Of a stretch of DNA of 64,000 nt, positions 1 through 9,700 are shown one piece after another. A program made the translations under genes and the position numbers. Below the pieces are notes generated by a model, which was given only the letters and a program-made list of their open reading frames with translations, did no database searches and was not told where the DNA came from. This DNA comes from UBA7328 sp002471345 (GTDB lineage: Bacteria > Bacteroidota > Bacteroidia > Chitinophagales > Saprospiraceae): positions 124,001 through 188,000 of the forward strand of contig CAXGOB010000001.1 of NCBI GenBank assembly GCA_964011275.1. The letters are read 5' to 3'. The number at the start of each line of letters is the position of its first letter. The stretch's first letter is position 1.

Positions 1-1801
1 TTCCTATTTTCCAATCATAGCCTAAAGGCCTTATACAGGGCTCCATTGATTTTCCTATAATTCCTGCATACGACCCTTCCATCTTCTTTGATGCTAATAG
101 GTCTTCTTGTTGAGTGGTTCCAGCAGAATATCCATATTCTTGGGCTAATTCTATTCCTTCTTGTGCAGTACGCTCCATTGATCCCTTAGGGCCATAAGAG
201 ACTAAAAACCAAAGCACTACTGAAACAACCAAAATAACTTTACCTGCCTCAACAATGAATGTCCATACTTTTTCTTTTACGTTATGGAAAACATTATTCC
301 ACATCGGCTTTTTATACTTTGGCAATTCAATCATGAGCACAGATTGCTCATCAGATTTCAATATCCATTTGAAAATTAAAGCCGAAAACAGAGCTGCCAA
401 AATTCCTATAACATATAAGCCCATAAAAGCCAAACCCTGAACATTAAAAGGACCCCATCTTAATGTATCTGATACTACAAATCCTATCAAAACAGTATAA
501 ACCGGAATCCGAGCACTACAACTTATGAGAGGTGTCACCATAATTGTAATCATTCTCTCTTTCCAATTAGATATGGTTCGAGCTGACATGATAGCTGGAA
601 TAGCACAAGCCCCTCCTGATATGAGTGCAACAATACTTCTTCCATTCAATCCAAATCGTTGCATCAATCCATCAAACATGAAAACAACTCTGCTCATGTA
701 GCCTATTTCTTCCAGTATCGAAATCAAAAAGAATAATATTGCAATTTGTGGAATGAAGACCATTATTCCTCCTAACCCTGCAATTATTCCTTCTGTGAGC
801 AAATTGGAAAACCAACCTTCTGCCAAAATAGAATTGACGGCACTGCTGAGACCTATGAATGTCTCTTCTATCATATTCATCGGCCATTCCGCCCATGCAT
901 ATATAGCCTGAAAAACTAAGAGCATGATTGCTGTAAAAAGTATGGGGCCAATGACCCTGTGGGTTGTGATGTTGTCTATTCGTTCAGTATAACCTGGTCT
1001 ACCTTGGGAAATCCGTTTTGTAGCTTTTTTTACTAAGGTTGTGAATCGATTATATCGATCCATTGTTTCTCTGATCTGGTATTTGACACTGTCGAATTCT
1101 GCGACTTTTTTCCTTAAAGTATTTTTCTGTGAATTGTTAAGATGCCCAAGCCAACTATAGTGATGTGCTATCTGAAGGCCTATATATTCGCCAATATCTT
1201 TATGTTTATTTACAACAAAATTACTGACTTCTCTTTCTGTTTCTGAAAGATTATATGCATTGGACCAAGATGCTACAACCACATTACTTAGAAGGTTTTC
1301 AATCTGAAGCTTTAGCACTTCTAAGTTTTCTCCTGTCCGGGTACTGATACTTATACATGGGCATTCCAAATACTCCTCAATGATTGTAGTATCTATTTTT
1401 ATTCCTTTTTCAAAAGCCAAATCTGCCATAGAAAAGACAACAAGCATAGGTAGATTCATCTCTCTCAACTGGGTCGCCAAAAGAAAGTGTTTCTCAATAT
1501 CTAAGCTATCAACAACGTATACTATGGCATTTGGAAAATTTTTACTCTTAGGATTCGTGAGAGTTTCGATAACTATTCTCTCATCTGATGAATTAGGATA
1601 AAAACTATAAATACCAGGAAAGTCGATAATCTCTAGTTCTTCACCTTTGGCCACTTTAAGAATTCCTGATTTTTTGTCAACAGTAACCCCTGGATAATTT
1701 CCAACTTTCTGTCGTAATCCCGTAAGACTATTGAAAAGTGATGACTTTCCGCTGTTGGGGTTACCGATTAGAGCAATTTTCTTTAGTCCAACTTTGGCCA
1801 T
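1..1801 (-). CDS. feoB: Ferrous iron transporter FeoB, 3' end cut by window edge
   Basis: Inner-membrane Fe(II) uptake protein with an N-terminal GTPase. I translated it from the minus strand, as it lacks a stop inside the window. It begins MAKVGLKKIALIGNPNSGKS, which holds the G1 P-loop, followed by DFPGIYSF as the G3 switch region and a helical insertion domain. From about residue 310 there are several membrane segments, including a stretch with GLNGRSIVALISGGACAIPAIM, typical of the FeoB gate region with its conserved Cys. About 600 codons are present and the C-terminal membrane part lies outside. The ATG at 1801 is only 7 bp after the feoA stop, so feoA-feoB is one operon. Identification is confident; what is beyond position 1 is unknown. 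Confidence 0.95.
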   Translation of the reverse strand, partial: MAKVGLKKIALIGNPNSGKSSLFNSLTGLRQKVGNYPGVTVDKKSGILKVAKGEELEIIDFPGIYSFYPNSSDERIVIETLTNPKSKNFPNAIVYVVDSLDIEKHFLLATQLREMNLPMLVVFSMADLAFEKGIKIDTTIIEEYLECPCISISTRTGENLEVLKLQIENLLSNVVVASWSNAYNLSETEREVSNFVVNKHKDIGEYIGLQIAHHYSWLGHLNNSQKNTLRKKVAEFDSVKYQIRETMDRYNRFTTLVKKATKRISQGRPGYTERIDNITTHRVIGPILFTAIMLLVFQAIYAWAEWPMNMIEETFIGLSSAVNSILAEGWFSNLLTEGIIAGLGGIMVFIPQIAILFFLISILEEIGYMSRVVFMFDGLMQRFGLNGRSIVALISGGACAIPAIMSARTISNWKERMITIMVTPLISCSARIPVYTVLIGFVVSDTLRWGPFNVQGLAFMGLYVIGILAALFSALIFKWILKSDEQSVLMIELPKYKKPMWNNVFHNVKEKVWTFIVEAGKVILVVSVVLWFLVSYGPKGSMERTAQEGIELAQEYGYSAGTTQQEDLLASKKMEGSYAGIIGKSMEPCIRPLGYDWKIG

Positions 1802-1808
1802 ATCTGCA

Positions 1809-2048
1809 CTAGTGGATTATAATTTTGGACGCTTGAGACTTACGCACAGCTAATAAGTAATCTCCTAATTTCAAACAGACAGCATTGCCCATAGGAGACT
1901 TTCTCACCATTTTAATTTTAGTCTCAGGTAGCACGCCTAAAGTAAGCAGATTACAAGCCAAACTTGATTCATTAAACTTCTGGACAGTACCCTCTTCACC
2001 GGGCTTAAGGTCTAGTATTGTTCTTAGGATAATCCCGTTTTCCTTCAT
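1809..2048 (-). CDS. feoA: FeoA family iron transport accessory protein
   Basis: A 79-residue SH3-like FeoA protein, the usual cytoplasmic partner of FeoB. The pattern LKPGEEGTVQKF, a central LLTLGVLPETKIKMVRKSPMGNAVCLKLGDYLLAVRKSQA and the C-terminal hydrophobic strand match the family, which is about 75-80 residues. It starts at ATG 2048 and is followed 7 bp later by feoB, so the two are likely co-transcribed and co-translated. The upstream region is shared with the divergent mtaB gene. Here FeoA and FeoB are separate proteins rather than the FeoAB fusion seen in some Bacteroidota. Confidence 0.92.
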   Translation of the reverse strand: MKENGIILRTILDLKPGEEGTVQKFNESSLACNLLTLGVLPETKIKMVRKSPMGNAVCLKLGDYLLAVRKSQASKIIIH

Positions 2049-2126
2049 TAAAATTGCTTGAATAATTTGTATTTCTAAGGGCTATGCAAATTGTAAAAAA
2101 TATCACATGTAAAAAATGCAAAAAAA

Positions 2127-2141
2127 TTAGTGTCTGTCTAA
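2127..2141. promoter_or_regulatory. Possible DtxR-type operator upstream of feoA
   Basis: The sequence TTAGTGTCTGTCTAA has TTAG/CTAA ends around a 7-base core, about 80 bp upstream of feoA. It loosely resembles the outer arms of DtxR/MntR-family metalloregulator sites, which control feo genes in several phyla. The match is only 4+4 bases, so this is a weak suggestion. No Fur-like GATAATGAT hexamer array was seen. Confidence 0.2.
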
Positions 2142-2179
2142 CAATTTTAGGTAGAAAATAGGGACGTATAAATAAACAC

Positions 2180-2211
2180 TTGTGTATGAGTATATAGAAG
2201 TCCTACTTTTG
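2180..2211 (+). promoter_or_regulatory. Bacteroidota-type promoter of mtaB
   Basis: TACTTTTG at 2204-2211 matches the Bacteroidota -7 consensus TAnnTTTG exactly, and a TTG at 2180-2182 sits 21 bases upstream as the -33 element. The predicted transcript start, near 2218, gives a short leader before the ATG at 2232. Confidence 0.6.
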
Positions 2212-2231
2212 CAATCGTATCAATCGATCTA

Positions 2232-3566
2232 ATGGCAACACCACAGACAGTAGCTTTTCATACTTTAGGCTGTAAACTGAATTTTTCAGAATCATCCACT
2301 ATTCGTAGAAAATTTGAGGAAAAAGGATTTTCTACTCTTTCTTTTGAAGAAGCCGCAGATGTATATGTGATTAATACTTGTTCTGTAACAGATTTTGCTG
2401 ATCGCAAATGCAGATCTACGGTTAGAAAGGCATTAAGATTGTCACCTGAGGCAAAAGTAATTGTTATAGGATGCTATGCTCAGCTAAAACCGAATGAAAT
2501 AGCTGACATTCCAGGTGTCGATTTGGTATTGGGAGCTGGAGAAAAATTTAATGTAGTCAACTATGTTGATAACATTTCCAAATCTCCGCACAAAGGAATG
2601 GTAAGGGCTGGTGAAATCAAAGAGGTCAACAGTTTTGAAGAAGCATTTTCTTTTGGAGATAGAACACGTACGTTTTTAAAAGTTCAGGATGGATGTAATT
2701 ACAAATGCACTTTTTGTACAATCCCATTGGCTAGAGGGGCTAGTAGAAGTGATACTGCAGAAAACGTAGTGGAAAATGCCCAAAAGATTGCTGAAAAAGG
2801 GTGTAAGGAGATTGTATTAACAGGTGTAAATATAGGAGATTTTGGAAATGGCACAGAAGTAATAGAAGGAGTCAGACCTAAGAAAGAAGCTCTTTTCGTA
2901 GATCTTATAAAAGCATTAGAGAAAGAAGTAAACGGAATAGAAAGGTTTAGAATTTCATCTATTGAGCCTAACCTTTGTTCTGATGAAGTCATTGAATTTG
3001 TAGCCAAGTCTGAACGGTTTGTTCCTCATTTTCACATGCCTTTGCAGTCTGGTAGCGACACTCTTCTTGCAATGATGAAAAGAAGATATAAAAGACAACT
3101 TTATCAAGAAAGGGTAACATTAATTAAAAAGCTAATGCCTCATGCTTGCATAGGAGTAGATGTAATTGTCGGATTCCCTGGTGAAACAGATGAGTATTTC
3201 AAAGAAACCTTTGATTTTATTAGTGACTTAGATGTGTCTTATCTACATGTATTTACTTATTCAGAAAGACCTAATACTCCAGCAGTAGAATTGGAAGATA
3301 TCGTTCCTATGCAAATCAGAAGACAGAGAAATGAAGCATTAAGGCGATTATCTGAAAAGAAAAAGCTTCAATTCTATAGACAACATCTAGGAGAAGAAAG
3401 AACAGTTCTTTTCGAAGAAAGTAAATCAACCAATATGATGACTGGTTTTACAGATAACTACATAAAAGTTGAAATCCCACGTATCTCCACATTCATCAAT
3501 ACAATAAGAAAAGTCAGACTAAATTCTCTTTCAGATAATGGCCTTATAAAGTCAGAAATAGCTTAA
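2232..3566 (+). CDS. mtaB: tRNA threonylcarbamoyladenosine methylthiotransferase MtaB
   Basis: Radical-SAM enzyme that adds a methylthio group to t6A37 of ANN-decoding tRNAs, giving ms2t6A. The 444-residue protein has the three domains of methylthiotransferases: an N-terminal MTTase domain with Cys14, Cys50 and Cys81 for the auxiliary 4Fe-4S cluster, a radical-SAM core with the CNYKCTFC motif (Cys155, Cys159, Cys162), and a C-terminal TRAM-like region. The opening AFHTLGCKLNFSES is characteristic of MtaB rather than MiaB or RimO. It is a single-gene unit, divergent from feoA and convergent with a beta-barrel gene, preceded by a good TAnnTTTG promoter. Confidence 0.93.
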   Translation: MATPQTVAFHTLGCKLNFSESSTIRRKFEEKGFSTLSFEEAADVYVINTCSVTDFADRKCRSTVRKALRLSPEAKVIVIGCYAQLKPNEIADIPGVDLVLGAGEKFNVVNYVDNISKSPHKGMVRAGEIKEVNSFEEAFSFGDRTRTFLKVQDGCNYKCTFCTIPLARGASRSDTAENVVENAQKIAEKGCKEIVLTGVNIGDFGNGTEVIEGVRPKKEALFVDLIKALEKEVNGIERFRISSIEPNLCSDEVIEFVAKSERFVPHFHMPLQSGSDTLLAMMKRRYKRQLYQERVTLIKKLMPHACIGVDVIVGFPGETDEYFKETFDFISDLDVSYLHVFTYSERPNTPAVELEDIVPMQIRRQRNEALRRLSEKKKLQFYRQHLGEERTVLFEESKSTNMMTGFTDNYIKVEIPRISTFINTIRKVRLNSLSDNGLIKSEIA

Positions 3567-3589
3567 TTAATGTTCTATTAAAACATTAA
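3567..3589. terminator. Possible bidirectional terminator hairpin
   Basis: TTAATGTT at 3567-3574 and AACATTAA at 3582-3589 form an 8-bp perfect stem with a 7-base loop. It lies exactly where the convergent mtaB and 3578-4144 genes meet and overlaps the stop codon of the latter. The stem is AT-rich and lacks a clear T-tract, so it is only a plausible terminator. Confidence 0.35.
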
Positions 3590-4144
3590 ACCTGCAGAAA
3601 CTGTTAAAAACCTGAACTGTGAATCACTCAAATCTTCAATTACATTATTAAGACCTAATTCGTACTCAATATCTACTGTAATTATTCCTACTGTTACTCC
3701 AACTCCTATATCTAAATTCATATACCCACTTTTAATCTTATCAGACTCAAATGACGCTCTTTCGCCCTCAAAAGCAAGAAAATAGTTATAACTGGCCATT
3801 CCCTTAAATCTAAGTTTGAGTAAATCGGTGAAAGCAATTGGAGTAATCCCAATACCAACTCTTGGTTTCAAAATTTGGATTGCTGGATCAGTTTCAAAAA
3901 AGTTTGTTCCACTTCTGGCTTCCTCATTAAATCGGACATAATGAAGACCTCCAAGCAGATATAATCCTTTTCCCAAAATTTGCTGATCTATACCAATTCT
4001 CCATCCACTATGGCTGAAATCTTTAGGAGTTAATGTTTCCAATTTGTTTGAACCTGATAGCAGACCAAAATGCATATGCGTCTGAGTACTCGCAGCACCA
4101 ATAGTGCAAACACTGAAAATTAGAACAAAAAGAAAATTTCTCAT
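3578..4144 (-). CDS. Outer-membrane beta-barrel protein, unknown role
   Basis: A 188-residue exported protein. Residues 1-20 (MRNFLFVLIFSVCTIGAAST) form a signal peptide. The rest is alternating short hydrophobic strands and turns ending in phenylalanine (LTVSAGLMF), the usual last-strand signature of a small outer-membrane beta-barrel of the PorT/OMP_b-brl type common in Bacteroidota. No catalytic motif was found. It stands alone, convergent with mtaB (11 bp between the two stops). The barrel assignment rests on composition and C-terminal Phe, and the function is unknown. Confidence 0.7.
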   Translation of the reverse strand: MRNFLFVLIFSVCTIGAASTQTHMHFGLLSGSNKLETLTPKDFSHSGWRIGIDQQILGKGLYLLGGLHYVRFNEEARSGTNFFETDPAIQILKPRVGIGITPIAFTDLLKLRFKGMASYNYFLAFEGERASFESDKIKSGYMNLDIGVGVTVGIITVDIEYELGLNNVIEDLSDSQFRFLTVSAGLMF

Positions 4145-4337
4145 GATGATAAAGTTTGATTGTTTTAATTGACTTAAATTAAAAAGTCGAGTTTCAATAC
4201 GGTTGGCAGACTACAGAAACGACGGGATGTTCCACCAAATAGTTGCAATTAATAGCAATAATTTGATCAAAAGTCCAAAATGAAAACGCAAGGAGACTAC
4301 AAATAAGTATCTTCGTCACTTCAAAATATAATAGTCA

Positions 4338-5495
4338 ATGTATCCTGATTTGTCCTATTTTCTGCATGATATCTTTGGCACAGCACGTGACAATGGATTC
4401 TCTATTGTAAAGACTTTTGGGTTGTTTTTAGGCATCACTTTCATTGTGATGACCTATATTTTGTATTTGGAATTCAAAAGAAAAGAGAAAGAAGGGGTAT
4501 TAACTTCTTTTTCCAAAATAATCCAAAAAGGAACAGGGCCGGATTGGTTTGAAGTAATACTGAATGCCGCCATTGGTTTCTTTTTATTCTTCAAAATACC
4601 TTATGCAATCCAAAATTTTGACAGTTTTAAAAGTGACGCAGCAGGCATAGTGTTTTCCAAATTGGGAATCTTTCCTTTAGGCATACTCGGTCTTTTGCTC
4701 TTTGGGGGTTACACCTTTTGGGTAGGTTGGAAAAACAAGCTCGACAAACCTAAAAATCTAAAAGAAATCACTTTCCCAAGTCAAAAAGTTGGTGATATTA
4801 TCATACTTGCCGCTGTAACAGGAATTATTGGTTCTAGAATATTTTCAATTTTGGAAAATTTGGATTCTTTCATTGATGATCCTATTGGGCAAATATTCAG
4901 TGGAAGTGGCCTAACTGTTTATGGTGGGCTTATATTCGGCACAATAGCAGTGGTTTGGTATCTAAGAAGGTTAGGCGTAAGCATACTCCATGGCGGAGAT
5001 TCAATTGCTCCAGCACTAATGATGGGCTATGCTATAGGTCGGATGGGATGTCAATTTTCTGGTGACGGGGATTGGGGTATTGTAAATGAAGCCTCTAAGC
5101 CATCATGGTTCATATTTCCAGATTGGGCATGGGCATACGAGTATCCTCATAATGTCCTGAATGAGGGTGTACGACTAGTCAACTGCATAGGTAATCATTG
5201 CAATCAATTATCTCCTCCTGTCTTTCCTACCCCTTTATACGAGATTGTTTTTTGCCTTTTAGCATTTGCCTTCATGTGGTTCATCAGAAAGAAAATCAAA
5301 GTCACTGGGTCTTCCTTTTGTTTATTCCTTGTACTTACTGGAATAGAGCGATTCTTTGTAGAATTTATAAGGATTAATCCTACATATGACTTTTTTGGAT
5401 TCGACATGTCTCAAGCCCAATTTATTGCAATTGGAATGATCGTTTCTGGTATTGCTGGATACTTTTATTTGAAAAACAAGGTCTTGTCTGATTAG
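4338..5495 (+). CDS. lgt: Prolipoprotein diacylglyceryl transferase
   Basis: Inner-membrane enzyme that transfers diacylglycerol from phosphatidylglycerol to the lipobox cysteine of prolipoproteins. The 385-residue protein has seven or more membrane segments and the Lgt signature in its Bacteroidota form: GYAIGRMGCQFSGDGDWG, where other phyla have GRxGNFxNxE. A downstream RFFVEFIRINP contains the conserved Arg-Phe-x-x-E-x-x-R pattern. It is longer than E. coli Lgt (291 residues) because of an N-terminal membrane extension, which is usual in this phylum. Several lipobox proteins in this window (40457, 53117, 61844) would be substrates. The ATG at 4338 is preceded by TATCTTCG at 4308, a near match to the -7 element. 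Confidence 0.9.
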   Translation: MYPDLSYFLHDIFGTARDNGFSIVKTFGLFLGITFIVMTYILYLEFKRKEKEGVLTSFSKIIQKGTGPDWFEVILNAAIGFFLFFKIPYAIQNFDSFKSDAAGIVFSKLGIFPLGILGLLLFGGYTFWVGWKNKLDKPKNLKEITFPSQKVGDIIILAAVTGIIGSRIFSILENLDSFIDDPIGQIFSGSGLTVYGGLIFGTIAVVWYLRRLGVSILHGGDSIAPALMMGYAIGRMGCQFSGDGDWGIVNEASKPSWFIFPDWAWAYEYPHNVLNEGVRLVNCIGNHCNQLSPPVFPTPLYEIVFCLLAFAFMWFIRKKIKVTGSSFCLFLVLTGIERFFVEFIRINPTYDFFGFDMSQAQFIAIGMIVSGIAGYFYLKNKVLSD

Positions 5496-5616
5496 TAAAA
5501 CTTCTAGCTTCAAGAGAAAATCAAGCAGAATATTGAGACTTTAATAAGAAATGAATCTGTAAAAAACTTCCTTTTATCATCCTGTCAGCGTGTAGAATCC
5601 CACACAAAAGTAACTG

Positions 5617-6702
5617 CTACACTTCAGTCTCTTTAATCAATCTCCAGAGTGTGATAAATACAACGGCTCCAATACTTAAAATCAAACCAAAGCCAAGTCC
5701 AATAAGAATACTTTTAAACTTACTTGTAGTTACTTCTTCTAGTGGTAAAATTGGTGCGTCTATTACTTGTAAAATTGGTGTGCTATTCTCAATGCTAAAT
5801 TCTACTAGAGCAATTTGTTCTTCCAATTTAGACAGCCCCGCACTGAGTTGAAGCATTTCTCCCCGGGCTCTTTCTTTTTTAATGTCCATCTTTTTAGAAA
5901 ACAATCCTGTTGATTTATCACTGAGGTCAGCATATTTATACTCTAGCCTATTGTATTCTTTAAGGAGAGAATCTTTCTTTGAGACAAGCACATCATAAGT
6001 TGATGTTTGTTTTTCAATAGTTTTTTCAACATAAAAATTACTTGTTGCATCAAAAACTGCATGAGTAAGATGATAAGATAATGCCTCATCCTGACTGTGA
6101 GTCACGAATGACATTATAGTCGTGTTCTGTCCATAATCTGTTTCTATCAAAGCGTTTTTTCTGTTCGCAGGAGTTCCTGCGATCATGGTGGCTATCGATT
6201 TGAGAGCAATATTTTCTTTTATAGAAAAGGCATCAACCTTTGCATTTGTGAATTTAAAATTCGACATCTCCAATTCCTTAGAATTCCACCTGTCATTTAA
6301 TTCATAGATATCTATAATATGATTTGATAAAAAATTCGGACCATTTGATGTCTCTATTTCATTAAAAATTGCCTCTTGTATGATTTTTCTTGAAAGAGAA
6401 AGTTCTAGAACTTTAGAAATATTTACCCTTTGGTTCATCATTGGTAGGCCAAATTGGCCAAGGATCGCACTTACATTAGACATTTGGCTGCTTTCGTCCT
6501 CATTCAGCATGAAACTCAGCCTCGCTTTATAGAGAGTAGGTTTTGAAGAATAATAAAAAAAGGATACCGCTGCGCAGACCATACCAATTCCAATGATATA
6601 CCAAATATTTTTCTTGACTGCCTCTACATAAGCTCCCCCAAAATGTAGTAATTCCGCTACAGAAAGTTCATCTTTTCGATATGGAGGACTAGTTTTATCC
6701 AT
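5617..6702 (-). CDS. Wzz-like polysaccharide chain-length/co-polymerase protein
   Basis: A 361-residue inner-membrane protein with a Wzz layout: a cytoplasmic N-terminus, a membrane helix at about residues 37-53, a large periplasmic helical domain with coiled-coil segments (about 230-300, e.g. SKKDSLLKEYNRLEYKYADLSDK), and a C-terminal membrane helix at about 332-352. Family members set the length of O-antigen or capsule chains. No tyrosine kinase domain is present. The start ATG at 6702 overlaps the metH stop in ATGGATAA, so translation is probably coupled to metH. With the Wzi-like gene two places upstream this suggests envelope polysaccharide work, yet no glycosyltransferase or polymerase genes are nearby. 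Confidence 0.75.
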   Translation of the reverse strand: MDKTSPPYRKDELSVAELLHFGGAYVEAVKKNIWYIIGIGMVCAAVSFFYYSSKPTLYKARLSFMLNEDESSQMSNVSAILGQFGLPMMNQRVNISKVLELSLSRKIIQEAIFNEIETSNGPNFLSNHIIDIYELNDRWNSKELEMSNFKFTNAKVDAFSIKENIALKSIATMIAGTPANRKNALIETDYGQNTTIMSFVTHSQDEALSYHLTHAVFDATSNFYVEKTIEKQTSTYDVLVSKKDSLLKEYNRLEYKYADLSDKSTGLFSKKMDIKKERARGEMLQLSAGLSKLEEQIALVEFSIENSTPILQVIDAPILPLEEVTTSKFKSILIGLGFGLILSIGAVVFITLWRLIKETEV

Positions 6703-9700
6703 TAATATTTGGTGCTAACCACTTAGTAGCATTCTCAACATCTACACCTTTTCTCTTGGCATATGCCTCTACCTGGTCCATATTTATCTTTCCAAGCCCA
6801 AAATATTTGGCCTCAGGGTGTGCATAATACCATCCACTTACTGATGAAGCTGGATACATAGCTAAGCTTTCAGTAAGGAATATTTCTGTATGCTTTTTTG
6901 CGTCAAGCAAAGTAAAAATCACTTCTTTCTGAGTATGGTCTGGACATGCCGGATACCCTGGAGCAGGTCTGATACCTTCATATTTTTCTGATATAAGCTC
7001 CTCATTATCAAGTGTCTCGTCTTTTGCGTATCCCCAATAATCAATCCTTACTTTGTGATGTAAGTACTCCGTAGAGGCCTCTACAAGTCTATCAGCAATG
7101 GCTTTGAGCATAATCTCATTATAGTCATCATGAGCTTTCTTAAATTTTTCAATATGTCCTTCAATTCCAATCCCTGAAGTCACTGCAAATGCTCCTATGT
7201 AATCTTTCTTACTTCCTTTTGGTGAAATAAAATCGGTCAATGAAATATTTGGTCGTCCGGGAGCCTTTTTCTTTTGCTCTCTAAGGTTATGGATTCGGCC
7301 CAGTTCTTTTTCATCTAATCTGATTATAACATCTTCGCCATCACTATTCGCCTCAAAGAGGCCAATAACTGCCTTTGTTTTAAGCCACTTTTCCATTTTG
7401 ATCTGACTCAACATTTCTTGAGCATCATCAAATAGTTTTTTTGCCTCTTCTCCAATTATATCATTTTCAAAAATTTTAGGATACTTACCTTTCAATTGCC
7501 AACTAGAGAAGAAAGGAGTCCAGTCAATAAATGCAACAACATCCTCAATAGATATCTCTAATGGAATAACTCCTAATTGCTTAGGAACCGTTGGTTGAAA
7601 ATCATCCCAATCGATTTTGGTTTTATTTGCAATGGCTTTTTCAATAGGAAGTAACTCCTTGAAGCTCTTTGCATTTTTTCTACTCTTCCTTACCCTATCA
7701 TAATCTGCTTTGATATCTAGAATGAAATCACTCTTCGCGTTTTCATCATCAGAAAGTAATTGACTTACGACAGATACACTTCTGGAAGCATCTAGTACAT
7801 GAGCACAAACACCACTATATTCTGGCTCTATCTTTACTGCAGTATGGGTTTTTGAAGTAGTAGCTCCACCTATAAGCAAAGGAGTCTTCATTCCTCTTTT
7901 TTCCATTTCCTGAGCTACATTCACCATTTCATCCAAAGAGGGAGTGATCAGGCCACTTAATCCAATAATGTCTGCTTTTTCAGCTATCGCAGCATCTAAA
8001 ATTTTATTTGCCGGGACCATTACTCCCAAATCAATAATGTCATAATTATTACAGCCTAACACCACTCCTACTATATTTTTTCCAATATCATGAACATCAC
8101 CTTTAACAGTAGCTAAAAGTATTTTTCCTTTTGTGGAGGTGTCTTTATTTCTAAGCTTTTCTTCTTCTATGTATGGTGTAAGGTGGGCTACAGATTTCTT
8201 CATTACACGGGCACTCTTCACCACTTGGGGAAGAAACATTTTTCCTTCTCCAAACAAGTCCCCAACGATATTCATGCCATCCATAAGAGGCCCTTCAATC
8301 ACTCTAATAGGTTCTGGATATTTTAATCGAGCCTCTTCTGTATCCTCGTCAATAAACTCCGTGATTCCTTTTCTCAACGAATACTTAAGTCTTTCTTCGA
8401 CATCTGCATTTCTCCATTCAAGGTCCTTTTTAACCTCCTTTCCTTTGTTTCTAACATTTTCTGCAAATGTTACCAAACGGTCTGTGGCATCAGGCCTTCT
8501 GTTAAAAAGTACATCTTCTATTCGTTCTAAAAGGTCTTTAGGAATATCCTCATAAACCTCCATCATTCCTGCATTGACGATCCCCATATCCATTCCTGCT
8601 TTTACAGCATGATATAAGAACGCTGAGTGCATTGCTTCTCTTACAGTATTATTCCCTCTAAATGAAAACGAAATATTACTTACTCCTCCACTTATTTTAG
8701 CTCCAGGGCAAAGAGCTTTGATCTGCCTTGTAGCTTCAATGAAATTAATTGCATATTCATTATGCTCTTCTATACCTGTAGCTACTGCGAAAATATTTGG
8801 ATCAAATATTATGTCTTCCGCAGCAAATCCAATTTCATTCACTAAGAGATTATAAGCTCTTTTACAGATTTCTACTTTACGTTCAGTCGTATCAGCTTGT
8901 CCCTCTTCATCAAAAGCCATAACTACCGCTGAGGCTCCATATTTTTTAACAATAGTGGCCTGCCTTTTAAATTCAGCAACTCCTTCTTTCATAGATATAG
9001 AATTCACAATGCTCTTACCCTGGAGGCATTTAAGACCTGATTCTATTACGCTAAACTTAGAAGAGTCAATCATAATGGGTAGCTTCGCTATATCAGGCTC
9101 CGACATGATCAAATTGAGGAATTTGACCATTTCTTCTTCAGAATCAAGAAGTCCCTCGTCCATATTCACATCTATGACCTGTGCCCCTCCTTCTACTTGT
9201 TGTTGTGCAACACTTAGAGCTTCTTCATATTTCTTTTCTTTAATTAATCTAGCAAACTTTCTAGATCCTGTTACATTGGTACGTTCTCCAATATTGATAA
9301 AATTCATATGCTCTCTTACCACCAATGGCTCCAACCCCGAATATGAGGAAAGTTGAGAAGGACTTAGTTTTAACCTAGGTATTACACCTTCTACACCTTT
9401 AACCATAGCTGCAATATGCTCAGGAGTAGTTCCGCAACAACCACCAAGGATATTGGCATAGCCACTTTCGGCAAATGACTTAATAAATGCTGCCATTTCA
9501 TCGGGAGTTTGGTCGTATTCTCCGAACTCATTGGGCAATCCAGCATTAGGGTAAGCGCTAACAAAACAATCAGATATCCGTGAAAGACTTTTCAGATAGG
9601 GCTCTAGTTCTGCAGCACCAAGTGCACAATTCAACCCTACACTTAATAAAGGCATATGCGATATTGAAATCCAAAATGCCTCTACGGTTTGTCCACTTAA

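Noticed and set aside
2049..2231. Fur box upstream of feoA
   Set aside because: No GATAAT-type hexamer repeats found on either strand.
5580..5616. GTGTAG/CTACAC hairpin between lgt and the wzz-like gene
   Set aside because: Only 6 bp with a loop of about 21 bases and no T-tract; not convincing as a terminator.
8133..8555. 140-residue open frame antisense to metH
   Set aside because: It is serine/phenylalanine-rich, lacks family motifs and lies wholly opposite a conserved metH domain; it is a shadow of codon bias.
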